A program made the translations under genes and the position numbers. A model generated the notes under the pieces. That model did not search any database, was not told the origin of the DNA, and worked only from the letters and a program-made list of their open reading frames with translations. A stretch of DNA of 64,000 nt from Pseudomonas sediminis (lineage in GTDB: Bacteria > Pseudomonadota > Gammaproteobacteria > Pseudomonadales > Pseudomonadaceae), in contig NZ_CP154631.1 in the NCBI RefSeq assembly GCF_039555755.1, forward strand, positions 4,402,001-4,466,000, read 5' to 3'. Shown here piece by piece: positions 1 to 8,766 of the stretch. Within the stretch, counting starts at the first letter, position 1. Each line of letters opens with the position of its first letter.

Positions 1-503
1 TGCTGCTCACCAGCCCGCTGCCGCGCGCCTTTTTGCTGGTGGCCAAGCTGCTGGCCACGGCGCTGATCTCGCTGTTGCAGGTCTATGCCTTTCTCGTCAT
101 CGCCTGGGTGTACGGCGTGCAACCGCCAGCCTGGGGCCTGCTCACCGCACTGCCAGCGCTGCTGCTGGTGGCGCTGCTGCTCAGTGCGCTGGGGCTGCTG
201 CTGTCCAACGGCATCCGGCAACTGGAGAACTTCGCCGGGGTAATGAATTTCGTCATCTTCCCCATGTTTTTCCTCTCGTCTGCGCTGTATCCGCTGTGGA
301 AGATGCGCGAGTCCAGCGAGTGGCTGTACTGGCTGTGCGCGTTCAACCCCTTCACCCATGCCGTGGAGCTGGTGCGCAATGCGCTGTACCTGCGCCTGCA
401 TATCGAGGCGCTGCTGATCTGCGCCGGCCTGACGGTATTACTGACGCTGCTCGCCGTAGCCAGCTTCAACCCGCAACATGCCGCGCTGCGCAAGGCGGGT
501 TAA
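1..503 (+). CDS. ABC-2 type transporter permease, C-terminal part (PedC-like)
   Basis: The coding frame is already open at the first base of the window, reading LLTSPLPRAFLLVAKLLATAL, so the true start lies outside. The visible ~167 residues hold several hydrophobic segments and the ABC-2 permease pattern of a TSP-PRA loop followed by membrane helices and an NPFTHAVELVRNALY element near the C-terminus. It should be the membrane half of a two-component ABC exporter. The next gene is a PQQ-dependent-catabolism CXXCW protein, which points to the permease of the alcohol-oxidation-associated ABC transporter (PedC type). That specific assignment rests on context; the substrate is unknown. Confidence 0.8.
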   Translation, partial: LLTSPLPRAFLLVAKLLATALISLLQVYAFLVIAWVYGVQPPAWGLLTALPALLLVALLLSALGLLLSNGIRQLENFAGVMNFVIFPMFFLSSALYPLWKMRESSEWLYWLCAFNPFTHAVELVRNALYLRLHIEALLICAGLTVLLTLLAVASFNPQHAALRKAG

Positions 504-524
504 TGCCGCAGGGCGGCTTCGTTC

Positions 525-614
525 GTAGGGCGGGCTCAGGAGCGAAGCGAACAGCCCGCCGGTATTCGTAGACTCGCAAATCTGATGGCGTACTGCTTCG
601 CGAGTACGCCCTAC
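525..614. repeat. Inverted-repeat (REP-like) cluster
   Basis: Positions 525-561 hold GTAGGGCGGGCT pairing with AGCCCGCC. Positions 588-614 are a 27-bp sequence ending in GTACGCCCTAC whose exact reverse complement is at 6536-6562. The stretch between the permease and the next gene (504-740) otherwise shows no gene. Confidence 0.7.
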
Positions 615-740
615 TAGCTACGGTGCCCTACTAGCTGATCGCTCTACTACTTTGGCACTAGTTTTCCTCTCCAACGTAGAATTCCCAAGCCTGCGACCAT
701 GGCCTGTAATACCGCCACAACAATAAGTAGAGACCTCGCC

Positions 741-1316
741 ATGAAGTACCGTCTGCCCGTGCAAGCAGGCCTGATGCTCGCCTCGGCGTTACTGGCCTGC
801 CTTGCGCATGCCGAAGATCTGTTCGACGCCGAGGGCTATCGCAGCAGCCAGTACCGCAGCCCCACGCCATCCAGTCTGGACGGCGTGCAGATCGTTGATA
901 CGCCCGCCCTGCAGAAGCTCCTTGCCGAGCGCCCCGACACCCGCCTGATCGACGTCTACCGCCGCCCTTTCGTGCAGGACCGCTTCGTCGAGGACGCCCC
1001 CCACGCCAACCTGCCCGGCAGTCTGTGGCTGGCCAACGCCGGCGACGGCAACCTGGCCCCGCAATGGCAGCGCTACTTCACCCACTACCTACACCAGCAG
1101 AGCCGTGGCGACGTGCGCCAGCCCTTCGTATTCTACTGCCGCTCCGACTGCTGGCTGAGCTGGAACGCCGCGCGCCGCGCCCATGCCATGGGCTATCGCC
1201 AGCTCTACTGGTACCGTGACGGCATCGATGCCTGGGAACAGGCCGGCCTGCCGCTGGTGCCCGCGCAACCGGCCGAACTGCCTGCTGCTTTCCTCACGCC
1301 CACTGCCAACCCATAA
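741..1316 (+). CDS. PQQ-dependent catabolism-associated CXXCW-motif rhodanese-like protein
   Basis: This 191-residue protein starts with a signal peptide ([10 protein letters not shown] then a hydrophobic stretch ending in LAHA), so it is probably periplasmic. A rhodanese-like fold follows, with [10 protein letters not shown] near residue 70 and the signature [14 protein letters not shown] near residue 130. That signature defines a small family that accompanies PQQ-dependent alcohol dehydrogenases. The C-terminal [20 protein letters not shown] is typical of rhodanese domains. I chose the ATG at 741 because the signal peptide begins there; an in-frame ATG at 699 would bury it. The exact role is unknown in the literature I recall. 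It precedes the ErdR-type regulator by 23 bp and may be cotranscribed with it. Confidence 0.85.
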   Translation: MKYRLPVQAGLMLASALLACLAHAEDLFDAEGYRSSQYRSPTPSSLDGVQIVDTPALQKLLAERPDTRLIDVYRRPFVQDRFVEDAPHANLPGSLWLANAGDGNLAPQWQRYFTHYLHQQSRGDVRQPFVFYCRSDCWLSWNAARRAHAMGYRQLYWYRDGIDAWEQAGLPLVPAQPAELPAAFLTPTANP

Positions 1317-1339
1317 TCACGACAACGAGGTGCAAGGCC

Positions 1340-2005
1340 ATGTACAAGATTCTGATTGCCGACGACCATCCGCTGTTTCGTGAAGCCATCCATAACGTCA
1401 TCGCCGACGGGTTTCCCGGCAGCGAGATCATGGAAACCGCCGACCTGGACAGCGCCCTGGAGCTGACCCAGAGCCACGACGATCTGGATCTGATCCTGCT
1501 CGACCTGAACATGCCCGGCATGCATGGTCTGGGCGGGCTGATGAACCTGCGCAACGAGGCGCCAACCATCCCGGTGGTGATCGTTTCGGCCGAGCAGGAC
1601 AAACAGATCGTGCTGCAAGCCATCACCTATGGTGCGGTGGGTTTCATCACCAAGTCTTCGCCACGCGCACAGATGACCGACGCCATCGCGCAGATTCTCG
1701 ACGGCAACGTTTATCTACCGCCGGACATCATCCGTTCGCAGAAAAGCGGCAGTTCACGGCAGCACCACGACAACCACAGCATCGCCCCGGAGCTGCTGCA
1801 GGCGCTGACGCGCAAGCAACTGTTGGTGCTCGAACGCATGACCAAGGGCGAGTCGAACAAGCAGATCGCCTACAGCCTGGATATCGCCGAAACCACGGTC
1901 AAAGCCCACGTCTCGGCCATTCTGCGCAAGCTCAACGTACATAACCGCGTGCAGGCGATCCTTTCGGCCGGCGATATCGATTTCGCCTCCTATCTGCGCC
2001 GCTAG
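1340..2005 (+). CDS. erdR: LuxR-type response regulator ErdR
   Basis: This 221-residue protein has a REC domain (residues ~1-120) with phospho-acceptor Asp55 in LLDLNMPG and the conserved Lys in FITKSS. A C-terminal LuxR/NarL helix-turn-helix follows (~150-210; [22 protein letters not shown]). The sequence is very close to what I remember of P. aeruginosa ErdR, an orphan regulator in the hierarchy controlling PQQ-dependent ethanol oxidation and acetate metabolism. Context agrees: a CXXCW protein lies upstream, the NahK/ErcS'-type kinase is just downstream on the other strand, and pqqF is a few kb away. A GAGGTG ribosome site lies upstream of the ATG. Confidence 0.88.
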   Translation: MYKILIADDHPLFREAIHNVIADGFPGSEIMETADLDSALELTQSHDDLDLILLDLNMPGMHGLGGLMNLRNEAPTIPVVIVSAEQDKQIVLQAITYGAVGFITKSSPRAQMTDAIAQILDGNVYLPPDIIRSQKSGSSRQHHDNHSIAPELLQALTRKQLLVLERMTKGESNKQIAYSLDIAETTVKAHVSAILRKLNVHNRVQAILSAGDIDFASYLRR

Positions 2006-2021
2006 CGTCCGACAGGTTAGC

Positions 2022-2093
2022 TGTCGTTCCCGCGCAGGCGGGAAGCCAGAACTCAAGAAGCACCTGGGCTCCCGCCTTCGCGGGAGTGACGAA
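2022..2093. repeat. Inverted repeat of the CCCGC-GCGGG 'intergenic palindrome' class
   Basis: CGTTCCCGCGCAGGCGGGA pairs with TCCCGCCTTCGCGGGAGTGACG across a short spacer, forming a strong hairpin right after erdR. A related copy lies at 58114-58186. It may act as a terminator-like structure. Confidence 0.75.
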
Positions 2094-2159
2094 CGAGGTT
2101 GTCCTGACTCCCGTCATCAGGCCGTGCTAAAACGGCGGTCTCACCGATTGGAGTCCAAC

Positions 2160-2579
2160 ATGCACATCCGCCCCTTCCGGCTCGCTGACGAAGCCGCTGT
2201 CATCGATCTCTGGCAACGTTGCGACCTGACCCGCCCGTGGAACGACCCGCGCAAGGACATCCAGCGCAAGCTGCAGGTTCAGCCCGAGCTGTTTGTGGTG
2301 GGTGAGATCGACGGCAAGCTAGTGGCATCGGCCATGGCCGGCTACGAGGGGCATCGCGGCTGGGTCAACTACCTGGCGGTGTGCCCCGAGCAACGCCAGC
2401 AAGGCCTGGCCCGTCAGTTGATGACGTATATCGAAGAACAATTGCTCGCTCTGGGCTGCCCCAAGCTCAGCCTGCAGGTGCGCGACACCAACGCAGCGGC
2501 ATTGGCCTTCTACGAGCGGCTTGGCTACAAGATCGATGCCTCGGTCAGCCTGGGCAAGCGACTGATCGCGGATGATTAA
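2160..2579 (+). CDS. ypeA: GNAT-family N-acetyltransferase, YpeA type
   Basis: The product is about 139 residues, matching the compact YpeA family. It opens with MHIRPFRLADEAAVIDLW and contains the acetyl-CoA binding segment VCPEQRQQGLARQLM (R-x-x-G-x-A), followed by LQVRDTNAAALAFYERLGY, the usual GNAT C-terminal strand-helix. I set the start at 2160 because GGAG lies six bases upstream and the family begins there; the in-frame ATG at 2124 adds a poorly conserved leader. The acceptor substrate is unknown. Confidence 0.85.
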   Translation: MHIRPFRLADEAAVIDLWQRCDLTRPWNDPRKDIQRKLQVQPELFVVGEIDGKLVASAMAGYEGHRGWVNYLAVCPEQRQQGLARQLMTYIEEQLLALGCPKLSLQVRDTNAAALAFYERLGYKIDASVSLGKRLIADD

Positions 2580-2708
2580 CCCGCACGCCCGTATCGGGTG
2601 GATCACGCTCTACCGATCCACCGCTGCGGTGGATGTAAAAAGCGACATCCACAGCTCCTGCGCTCTGCTCGCTCAGTTAAACCTGGGGTGCTCCGTACGC
2701 ACCGGGTT

Positions 2709-5351
2709 TCAAGCCCCTGCCCCACGCTCCATCAAATGACTCATCGCCGCCTTCAGCTTCATCGGCCTTACCGGTTTGTGCAGCAGGCTGTGGCCCAGCT
2801 CGCGCATCTGCTGCTTGAGCTCGTTGCTGTAGTTGGCGGTGATCATCAGCGCCGGTAGCGGTGTACTACGCCGGGCGTTGATCTGCGCCACCGCGTCGAC
2901 GCCATTGCGCTCGTCGTCGAGGTGATAGTCGGCGATCAGCAGGTCGGCCTCGGCATGGTAGTTGTCCACCTGGCACGCCAGGTCTTCTTCACTCAGCGCA
3001 GTCACTACCCGGCAGCCCCAGCCTTCGAGCAGGGTGCGCATGCCGGCGCAGATCGCCGCATCGTTATCCAGCACCCAGACCCGCGCGCCGCTGAGGCGTT
3101 CGAGCAGCAGATCCGGGCTGTCCTGCACGGCACGCACGCGCGGCGCTCGGCGGGTCAGCGGCACCTCGACGGCGAACATCGAGCCCCTGCCCTGCTGCGA
3201 TGCTACGCGGATGCGATGACCGAGCATGCCCGCAATCTTCTCGACGATCGCCAGGCCCAGACCCAGGCCGCGATCCTGCTTGCGCTGCACGTTATCGCCG
3301 CGTTTGAACTCCTGGAAAATTTCCACCAGCTTGTCCTGGGCGATACCGATGCCGGTGTCCCAGACTTCGATGGACAGGCTGTTGCCGCGCCGCCGGCAGC
3401 CCAGCAGGATGCGCCCGCTGGCGGTGTAGCGAATGGCGTTGCTGAGGAAGTTGCGCAGAATCCGCGCCAGCAATTGCACGTCGCTGCGCACCAGCACCGA
3501 GCTGGGCAGGTAGTCCAGGCGCAAGCCCTCGCTACAGGCGATCTGGTGATACTCGGCGGCCAGGTTCTCCAGCAGCTCGCTGACGGCGAATGGCGCGATA
3601 TCGGGCTTGATCACCCCGGCATCGAGCTTGGAAATGTCCACCAGCGTGCCGAGCAGGCTCTCGACGTCCTCCAGCGAGTTGCTGACGTTGCGCACCAGCG
3701 GCGCACAGCCTGACAGGTCGCGTTTCTCCAACAAGGCACTGGTGAACAGCCGCGCGGCATTGAGCGGCTGAAGCAGGTCATGGCTGACCGCGGCGAGGAA
3801 CTTGGTCTTGGAAAGGTTGGCCTGCTCGGCCTCGCCCTTGGCCTCACGCAGGCGCGCTTCCATCTGCGTGCGCTCGTCGATCTCGCGACGCAGCTGGTCG
3901 TTCACCGTGGTCAGCTCGGCGGTGCGCTCGCGTACGCGCTGTTCCAGGTGTTGATAAGCCTGGTGCAATGCCTCGGCAGTGCGGCGACGCTCGGTGATGT
4001 CGCGGATCAGCACGAAGATGCCGACCACTTCGCCGCTGGCCTGACGGTTGGGCACATAGGAACGCAGCATGTAGCGCTCCTGGCCGTTGTGGTTGGTTTC
4101 GGCGAACTCGAAGCTCACGCTCTCGCCGGACAGCGCCAATTCGACGTAGGGCTCCAGGCGCTGGCAATGCTCCTCGCTGTGTACTTCGCGCAGGCTCTGG
4201 CCAAGCATGGCGCCGCGCGGCCAGCAGTACCATTCCTCGTAGACCTTGTTGGTGAATTCGTAGACCAGATCAGCCGACAGGTAGGCGATCAGCGCCGGCA
4301 CGTGGTCGGTGATCAGGCGGATCCAGCGCTCGCTGTCGCTCAGTGCCTGGGCCTGGCGATGGCGCTCGGTGATATCGGTGAAGGTATTGACGAAGCCGCC
4401 GGTGGGCAACGGATGAGTACGCACTTCCAGCATGCGCCCGTCGAACAGGCGCACCTCCACCTGGCGCAGCGGTTTGCCGGCGGCATCGCGGCTGTCCGGG
4501 GTCAGCGGCTCAAGTTCGCTTTCCGCCATCACTTCGGCGAACGGCCGATGGGCGTTGATCGGCGCCAGCCCGCAGAGTTCGAGGAAACGGTGATTCCACA
4601 ACTCCAGCGCACCCTCGGCATTGACCATGGCCATGCCCTGCGACAGGTTGTCGACCGCGCGCTGCAGCAGGCGCGACTTCTGCGCCAGGGCCTGCTCGCG
4701 GCGCAGCGCCTCGCTCTGCTTCACCTCGGTGATGTCGGTGTAAAGGATCACCAGCCCGCCCTCCCGGGTCGGCCGCTCACTGACCTGCACCCAGCGCCCG
4801 TCCTGCAGGCGGAACAGGCTCGGCTCGCCTTCCTTGCCCAGCTGCGCTTCCACCACCAGGCCGGTGCTGCGGCTCAGCCGGCGAATTTCTTCCAACCGCG
4901 TACCGGTGCCGATGCGCGCGCGGCTGCGCGCCCACAGCGCCTTGAAGCGGCTGTTGTACAGCACGATGCGCTGGCGATCATCGAATAGCACGAAGGCATC
5001 GGAGATACTCTCGATGGCGTCGATCAAATGCTGGTGCGCGGTCTCGGCACGCAAGCGCGCATCGCTGAGCAACTGGTTGCTGGATTTCAGCTCGGCCATC
5101 GCCTGGTTTAGCGCGTCGGTGCGCTCGCGCACCTGCTCGGACAGCACCACCGAATGCTGGAAGGCCGCGTAGGCGTCATCGCCACGGGAATGGATCGACT
5201 CGACCCGCTCGATCAACGCGGCGTTGATTCGCCTGAGCTTGGCGTTCTCCTGCTCCAGCGCCGCACAGCGTGCCTGCAGCTCAGCGCTCGGCACGCCCAA
5301 CAGGTCGGCCAATGGCGACGCCGGTGAAGGTCTGGTTGATGTGCATGCCAT
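2709..5351 (-). CDS. nahK: Hybrid sensor histidine kinase NahK (ErcS'-like)
   Basis: An 880-residue cytosolic hybrid kinase without obvious membrane helices. An N-terminal coiled coil (~25-100) leads into three PAS-like domains (~108-210, 230-330, 340-455), a second coiled coil, a HisKA domain with His524 in AAVSHDLLQPLN, an ATPase domain (N638, DTGIG at ~665, GLGLGLAI at ~695) and a REC domain (~756-875) with Asp808. This layout and the adjacent FIST-domain gene match P. aeruginosa PA1976, called NahK or ErcS', which works with NosP and the HptB phosphorelay in biofilm control. The longest start (5351) overlaps nosP by 71 bp. No better ATG follows for over 80 codons; TTG or GTG starts near residues 14-20 are possible, so the exact start is uncertain. 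Confidence 0.85.
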   Translation of the reverse strand: MACTSTRPSPASPLADLLGVPSAELQARCAALEQENAKLRRINAALIERVESIHSRGDDAYAAFQHSVVLSEQVRERTDALNQAMAELKSSNQLLSDARLRAETAHQHLIDAIESISDAFVLFDDRQRIVLYNSRFKALWARSRARIGTGTRLEEIRRLSRSTGLVVEAQLGKEGEPSLFRLQDGRWVQVSERPTREGGLVILYTDITEVKQSEALRREQALAQKSRLLQRAVDNLSQGMAMVNAEGALELWNHRFLELCGLAPINAHRPFAEVMAESELEPLTPDSRDAAGKPLRQVEVRLFDGRMLEVRTHPLPTGGFVNTFTDITERHRQAQALSDSERWIRLITDHVPALIAYLSADLVYEFTNKVYEEWYCWPRGAMLGQSLREVHSEEHCQRLEPYVELALSGESVSFEFAETNHNGQERYMLRSYVPNRQASGEVVGIFVLIRDITERRRTAEALHQAYQHLEQRVRERTAELTTVNDQLRREIDERTQMEARLREAKGEAEQANLSKTKFLAAVSHDLLQPLNAARLFTSALLEKRDLSGCAPLVRNVSNSLEDVESLLGTLVDISKLDAGVIKPDIAPFAVSELLENLAAEYHQIACSEGLRLDYLPSSVLVRSDVQLLARILRNFLSNAIRYTASGRILLGCRRRGNSLSIEVWDTGIGIAQDKLVEIFQEFKRGDNVQRKQDRGLGLGLAIVEKIAGMLGHRIRVASQQGRGSMFAVEVPLTRRAPRVRAVQDSPDLLLERLSGARVWVLDNDAAICAGMRTLLEGWGCRVVTALSEEDLACQVDNYHAEADLLIADYHLDDERNGVDAVAQINARRSTPLPALMITANYSNELKQQMRELGHSLLHKPVRPMKLKAAMSHLMERGAGA

Positions 5352-6444
5352 TGAACTGCTCTCCGTAGGTGTTGAAGCCGATCACCCGCTGCTGGCGCAG
5401 CAGCGTGGCGACCGACTCGACGCCGCCATCGTTCTCGATCTCCAGGCGGCGCAGGAAGCAGTCGCAGCCGATGGTCAGCAGCAGCGGACCGAGGCGCTGC
5501 TCCAGCCCGGCGAACAGTTGCTGCAGGTTGGGCAGCAAGGGGCCGGGGTGCATGGCGGTAAGGACGATGCCGTTCTCCACCGCGCAGTAGAAGGTCAGGC
5601 TGAGGTCGTCGTGCACCTGCTGGATCGAGCGCACGTAGTAGTGATCGCTGATGCGCACCGCCAGCGGATAGGCGGCGAACGCCCGCAGATCCAACGCCTC
5701 GACCGGCACCCCGATCAGCTCGGCATATTCCTGTGCGGCCGGTGCGGCATTGAGTTCGTACACCCGGCGCGTGGCGCTGTCGGCGCGTGTCACCACCAGT
5801 TTTTCCGCACTGGGCTGGATGTGATGGGTGCTGAACACCTCGAACTCCAGCCAGGTGTTGAACAGCACCACCACCGCCGCGCCGCTATGAAAGCGGCCGC
5901 CGTGATAGACGTGGGTGTGGGTCAGGTGGTTGTCGTCGCCGGCCGAGCCGCCGAAGTGCGGGATGCTGCCCAGCGCCGCACTGAGCGCGCCGAGCACCAG
6001 TTCTTCGCGGCTGGAAAGACCGTCGAGCAGGGTCAGGGCGAAGCTGTGCCCCTTGATCGAGGCCAGCTCGTTGCTGCGGCAACTCTTGACCAGGCCATCG
6101 ACCAGTTGCTGCGCGTCGAGTAGATTGAAACGCTCCATCTCGTCGATCAGCACGCTGGCGATGGAGAAACAGCGCAGGTCGAAGCCCAGCGCCACCACAC
6201 AACCACGGCCGTAGCCCTGCGGGGTGATCTCGCCGGCGCTGGTACAGCCGACCAGGCTGACGCCGCCGAAATGCGCCTCCAGCGCCTGGCCGAGGCCGTC
6301 GAGATCGTACTCGGCCGAGCAGAAGAACAGCACGAAACCGAGATAGGGGTGGATCAGCTGGCGTGCCAGTTCCTGGGCGGCCAACTCCACATCCTTCGTG
6401 CTGGAGACGGCGCTGAGCACCCCCTCCGACTGTTCCAAGGCCAT
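5281..6444 (-). CDS. nosP: FIST-domain nitric-oxide-sensing protein NosP
   Basis: A 387-residue protein with FIST N (~25-220) and FIST C (~225-365) domains; VGCTSAGEI near residue 65 and the C-terminal FNTYGEQFNGMHINQTFTG are typical. FIST proteins are ligand sensors, and the family member beside NahK in P. aeruginosa (NosP) is a heme protein that senses NO and modulates NahK autophosphorylation. I chose the ATG at 6444 because GGGG lies seven bases before it; a TTG 12 bp upstream is less likely. Its 3' end overlaps the start of nahK, implying translational coupling. Function is inferred from family and linkage; heme ligands cannot be verified here. Confidence 0.85.
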   Translation of the reverse strand: MALEQSEGVLSAVSSTKDVELAAQELARQLIHPYLGFVLFFCSAEYDLDGLGQALEAHFGGVSLVGCTSAGEITPQGYGRGCVVALGFDLRCFSIASVLIDEMERFNLLDAQQLVDGLVKSCRSNELASIKGHSFALTLLDGLSSREELVLGALSAALGSIPHFGGSAGDDNHLTHTHVYHGGRFHSGAAVVVLFNTWLEFEVFSTHHIQPSAEKLVVTRADSATRRVYELNAAPAAQEYAELIGVPVEALDLRAFAAYPLAVRISDHYYVRSIQQVHDDLSLTFYCAVENGIVLTAMHPGPLLPNLQQLFAGLEQRLGPLLLTIGCDCFLRRLEIENDGGVESVATLLRQQRVIGFNTYGEQFNGMHINQTFTGVAIGRPVGRAER

Positions 6445-6535
6445 ATCACGCCCCAATTCACGTGCTGATCATGGGGAAATTCTACGAAGCCGGCGCTGCC
6501 CGCCCCATGCTACTTGAGTACTGGGTAGTCGATCC

Positions 6536-6662
6536 GTAGGGCGTACTCGCGAAGCAGTACGCGACGCACGCCGCCACCCTGGTCACGCCATGCATGGGCA
6601 ATTCAATATGTAGGGCGGGTGCAACCCGCCAGTGGGGCAACGGCGGGTTGCACCCGCTCTAC
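6536..6662. repeat. REP-like repeats between nosP and the next gene
   Basis: Positions 6536-6562 duplicate, in inverted orientation and without mismatch, 588-614. Positions 6610-6662 form a near-perfect hairpin (GTAGGGCGGGTGCAACCCGCC against GGCGGGTTGCACCCGCTCTAC). The rest of 6445-6691 shows no gene. Confidence 0.75.
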
Positions 6663-6691
6663 AAACTGCTGCGCCGTGCGCACCAGTGTTC

Positions 6692-7084
6692 TTACAGGGC
6701 CGGCCAGAACATCAGGTTCAGCACGAACATCCCGGCGTAAAAGCCTATCTCCAGGGTTTCCGTCCACGGCTGGATGCGCTTGATCGCGCCATGCACATGC
6801 ACCAGCACCATCAGCAGGGCCACCGCGGCCAGCACCTCGAAGGTGGTGTGCAGCGCTTCACCGGTCAGCGCGGCGCGCAGCATCAGCGCCTCGACGATCA
6901 GGATGAAGGCACCCAGACAGCGCCCGAAGTACACCGCCAGGTCCACATCCTGCGGAATGCGCCAACGCATCAGGCGCGCCCAGGTCAGCGGTACGAGAAA
7001 GATGGGTAGCGCGAAGACCAGCGTAGTGCTGATCGCCAGTACCAGCAGATAGGTTTGAGCCGATTCGCTCCAGAGTCCGATCAT
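6692..7084 (-). CDS. Small integral membrane protein of unknown function
   Basis: The 130-residue product has about four hydrophobic helices (residues ~10-30, 48-70, 80-98, 110-128) and a conserved-looking loop WARLMRWRIPQDVDLAVYFGR. I do not recognise the family. The start at 7084 is supported by AAGGAAG six bases upstream. It lies just downstream of the porin on the same strand, but a strong terminator separates the two, so it probably has its own promoter. Confidence 0.7.
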   Translation of the reverse strand: MIGLWSESAQTYLLVLAISTTLVFALPIFLVPLTWARLMRWRIPQDVDLAVYFGRCLGAFILIVEALMLRAALTGEALHTTFEVLAAVALLMVLVHVHGAIKRIQPWTETLEIGFYAGMFVLNLMFWPAL

Positions 7085-7105
7085 TGAATTCTTCCTTTCG
7101 ATCCA

Positions 7106-7136
7106 TAAAAAGAACGGGAGGCCCTTGGGCCTCCCG
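7106..7136 (-). terminator. Rho-independent terminator of the porin gene
   Basis: On the minus strand a perfect inverted repeat, CGGGAGGCCC/GGGCCTCCCG (7115-7136), is followed by TTCTTTTT. It lies 20 bp after the porin stop codon. Confidence 0.92.
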
Positions 7137-7156
7137 TCGTCCGCAAGCCGTATGGC

Positions 7157-8341
7157 TTACCAGCTGAGTACCGCACCTACGGCGAAGGTGTCGGTGTCCT
7201 CGTTCAGACCGCTGCCGGCGGCGGCATCGATCTGGTACTGGTTGTACTCGGCGACCAGCTTGAGGTTGTCGTTGATGGTGCGGAAATAGGCGATACCGCG
7301 GGTCTCGTAGTCCGCCGCCACGCCCAGGCCGTTGCCGTCGTCCTCGGTCTTGCCATAGGACAGCGCCACGCGGTTCTTGCCCCAGGTGTAGGAGCCCTGC
7401 AGCAGGTAGCCGTCGCTGTCGATGTCACGCAGGGTCGGCTCGCCCAGGTTGTTGGTGAAGAACGGGTTGATGCCCTTGGCCTGGAAGCCCGAACCAGTCA
7501 GCGACAGGCCGCCGAACTTGGCCTGCACACCATAGCCGAGGCCCTTGGAGGTGACCTTGTCGACGGTGTCGTCGGTGTTCTCGGAGGTCTGGTAGGCACC
7601 GTTGACCCAGGTGTAGATGGTCGAACCGCCCAGATCGAACTGGTAGCTGACTTCCGATTCGAAACGCGGATTTTCCTGGTAGGCCTTGCCGGTCGGGCTG
7701 TCGTCGTTGGTGTCGACCGGGTCCATGATGCCCACTGCGACACGCAGGCCTTCAGCCAGGTTGTTGTTGCGGTAGGTGATCTGCGAGGTCGGGAACGGAT
7801 ACGGGTAGCCGGTGCCGATGTTGCCGAAGGACACGCCATTGCCGTCTACCAGACCGAGGGTGTCGGACACATTGCCGTACCCGGCCAGCAGCTCATCCAG
7901 GAAGATGTTGGAGCGCGAGAACAGACCGAAGTCCTTGCCCACCAGCACTTCGCCCCACTCCGGGCTGGAAACGGTGCCGTAGAACTGACGGACGTCGATG
8001 GCGGTATCGGTGCCATTGGTTTCGCTGTCGTTGATGGTGACCCAGAAGGACGAGCGGCCGGTCAGCTTCAGATCATCGATCTGCTTGCCGAAGTTGAAGC
8101 CGATCCAGTTGGGCAGAAAGCCCATCTTCACCCGCGATTGACGGCGGTCGAACTGCTCGCCATCACGGTCCACGTCGCTGTTGACGTAGAAGGCGTTGAT
8201 ATAACCGTCGGTGGAGAAAGTGGTGTCGTCCTTGTCGTAAAGAACGATCTCGGCGGCGGCCTGCTGAGCGGTCGCCAGGGCGACGGCAGCAGCCAGAGTT
8301 AGGGGCAGAAATCGAGTGATGGCGATCTTGTTGTTGTTCAT
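7157..8341 (-). CDS. Outer-membrane porin, Gram-negative general porin type
   Basis: This 394-residue protein has a signal peptide (MNNNKIAITRFLPL, hydrophobic core, cleavage after QQAAA). The mature part alternates polar and aromatic residues as expected for a 16-strand beta barrel, and it ends in the outer-membrane signal ending in Trp (FAVGAVLSW). Motifs such as DGYINAFYVN, SRVKMGFLPNWIGFNFGKQI and FYGTVSSPEWGEVLVGKDFG are shared with porins found near PQQ-dependent oxidation genes. The ATG at 8341 has GGAGAG seven bases upstream; the frame stays open further upstream, but that part lacks signal-peptide logic. The substrate is unknown. Confidence 0.88.
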   Translation of the reverse strand: MNNNKIAITRFLPLTLAAAVALATAQQAAAEIVLYDKDDTTFSTDGYINAFYVNSDVDRDGEQFDRRQSRVKMGFLPNWIGFNFGKQIDDLKLTGRSSFWVTINDSETNGTDTAIDVRQFYGTVSSPEWGEVLVGKDFGLFSRSNIFLDELLAGYGNVSDTLGLVDGNGVSFGNIGTGYPYPFPTSQITYRNNNLAEGLRVAVGIMDPVDTNDDSPTGKAYQENPRFESEVSYQFDLGGSTIYTWVNGAYQTSENTDDTVDKVTSKGLGYGVQAKFGGLSLTGSGFQAKGINPFFTNNLGEPTLRDIDSDGYLLQGSYTWGKNRVALSYGKTEDDGNGLGVAADYETRGIAYFRTINDNLKLVAEYNQYQIDAAAGSGLNEDTDTFAVGAVLSW

Positions 8342-8582
8342 AACGCTCTCCGCTTGAGTGGCGACCACCGGGGCAGTCGTGTCGGAGGCGATTATCGAAA
8401 GCGGGTCCGGCGGGCCATACGCTGCCTTGGCAGCGATTCGCTGCTGCTTTGGCCGGGCGCTACCGGCGTGCTCCCGCCGGCTCGCGACCGACCTGCTACC
8501 GGTAGCAGGAGAAAGGTCGTAGTACCGGGCCAGCCCTAGGGCGTAGAAATGCGCCAGCAACGAGCGGCGCAGCTGCACAAGG

Positions 8583-8710
8583 CTTTGCCCCGGGTCGGGG
8601 CTCCTACACAAGCACCAGACACTGCCTCACCCTGTAGGAGCCGCGCCCCGCGGCGAATCGAAAGAACGCCACAAAGCCGGAGCCTTGCACCGGACCGGGG
8701 CTCCTGCAGA
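8583..8710. repeat. GTAGGAGC-type REP cluster in the porin-pqqF gap
   Basis: CGGGGCTCCTAC (8596-8607), GTAGGAGCCGCGCCCCG (8634-8650) and CCGGGGCTCCTGCAG (near 8695-8709) are alternating inverted copies of the common Pseudomonas REP. The remaining bases of 8342-8766 must include the porin promoter, but I see no clear motif and no gene. Confidence 0.75.
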
Positions 8711-8766
8711 AAAAGGCGTTGGAAATTTGATCGCAGTCGCGCAAAGAGCGATGAAGAGAACGCAGC

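Noticed and set aside
652-680. TTGGCAC-like sequence as a sigma-54 promoter before the CXXCW gene
   Set aside because: The -12 GC element is missing at the required spacing.
8342-8611. N-terminal extension of the porin by 90 residues
   Set aside because: The signal peptide begins at the ATG at 8341 with a good GGAGAG; the extension would hide it.
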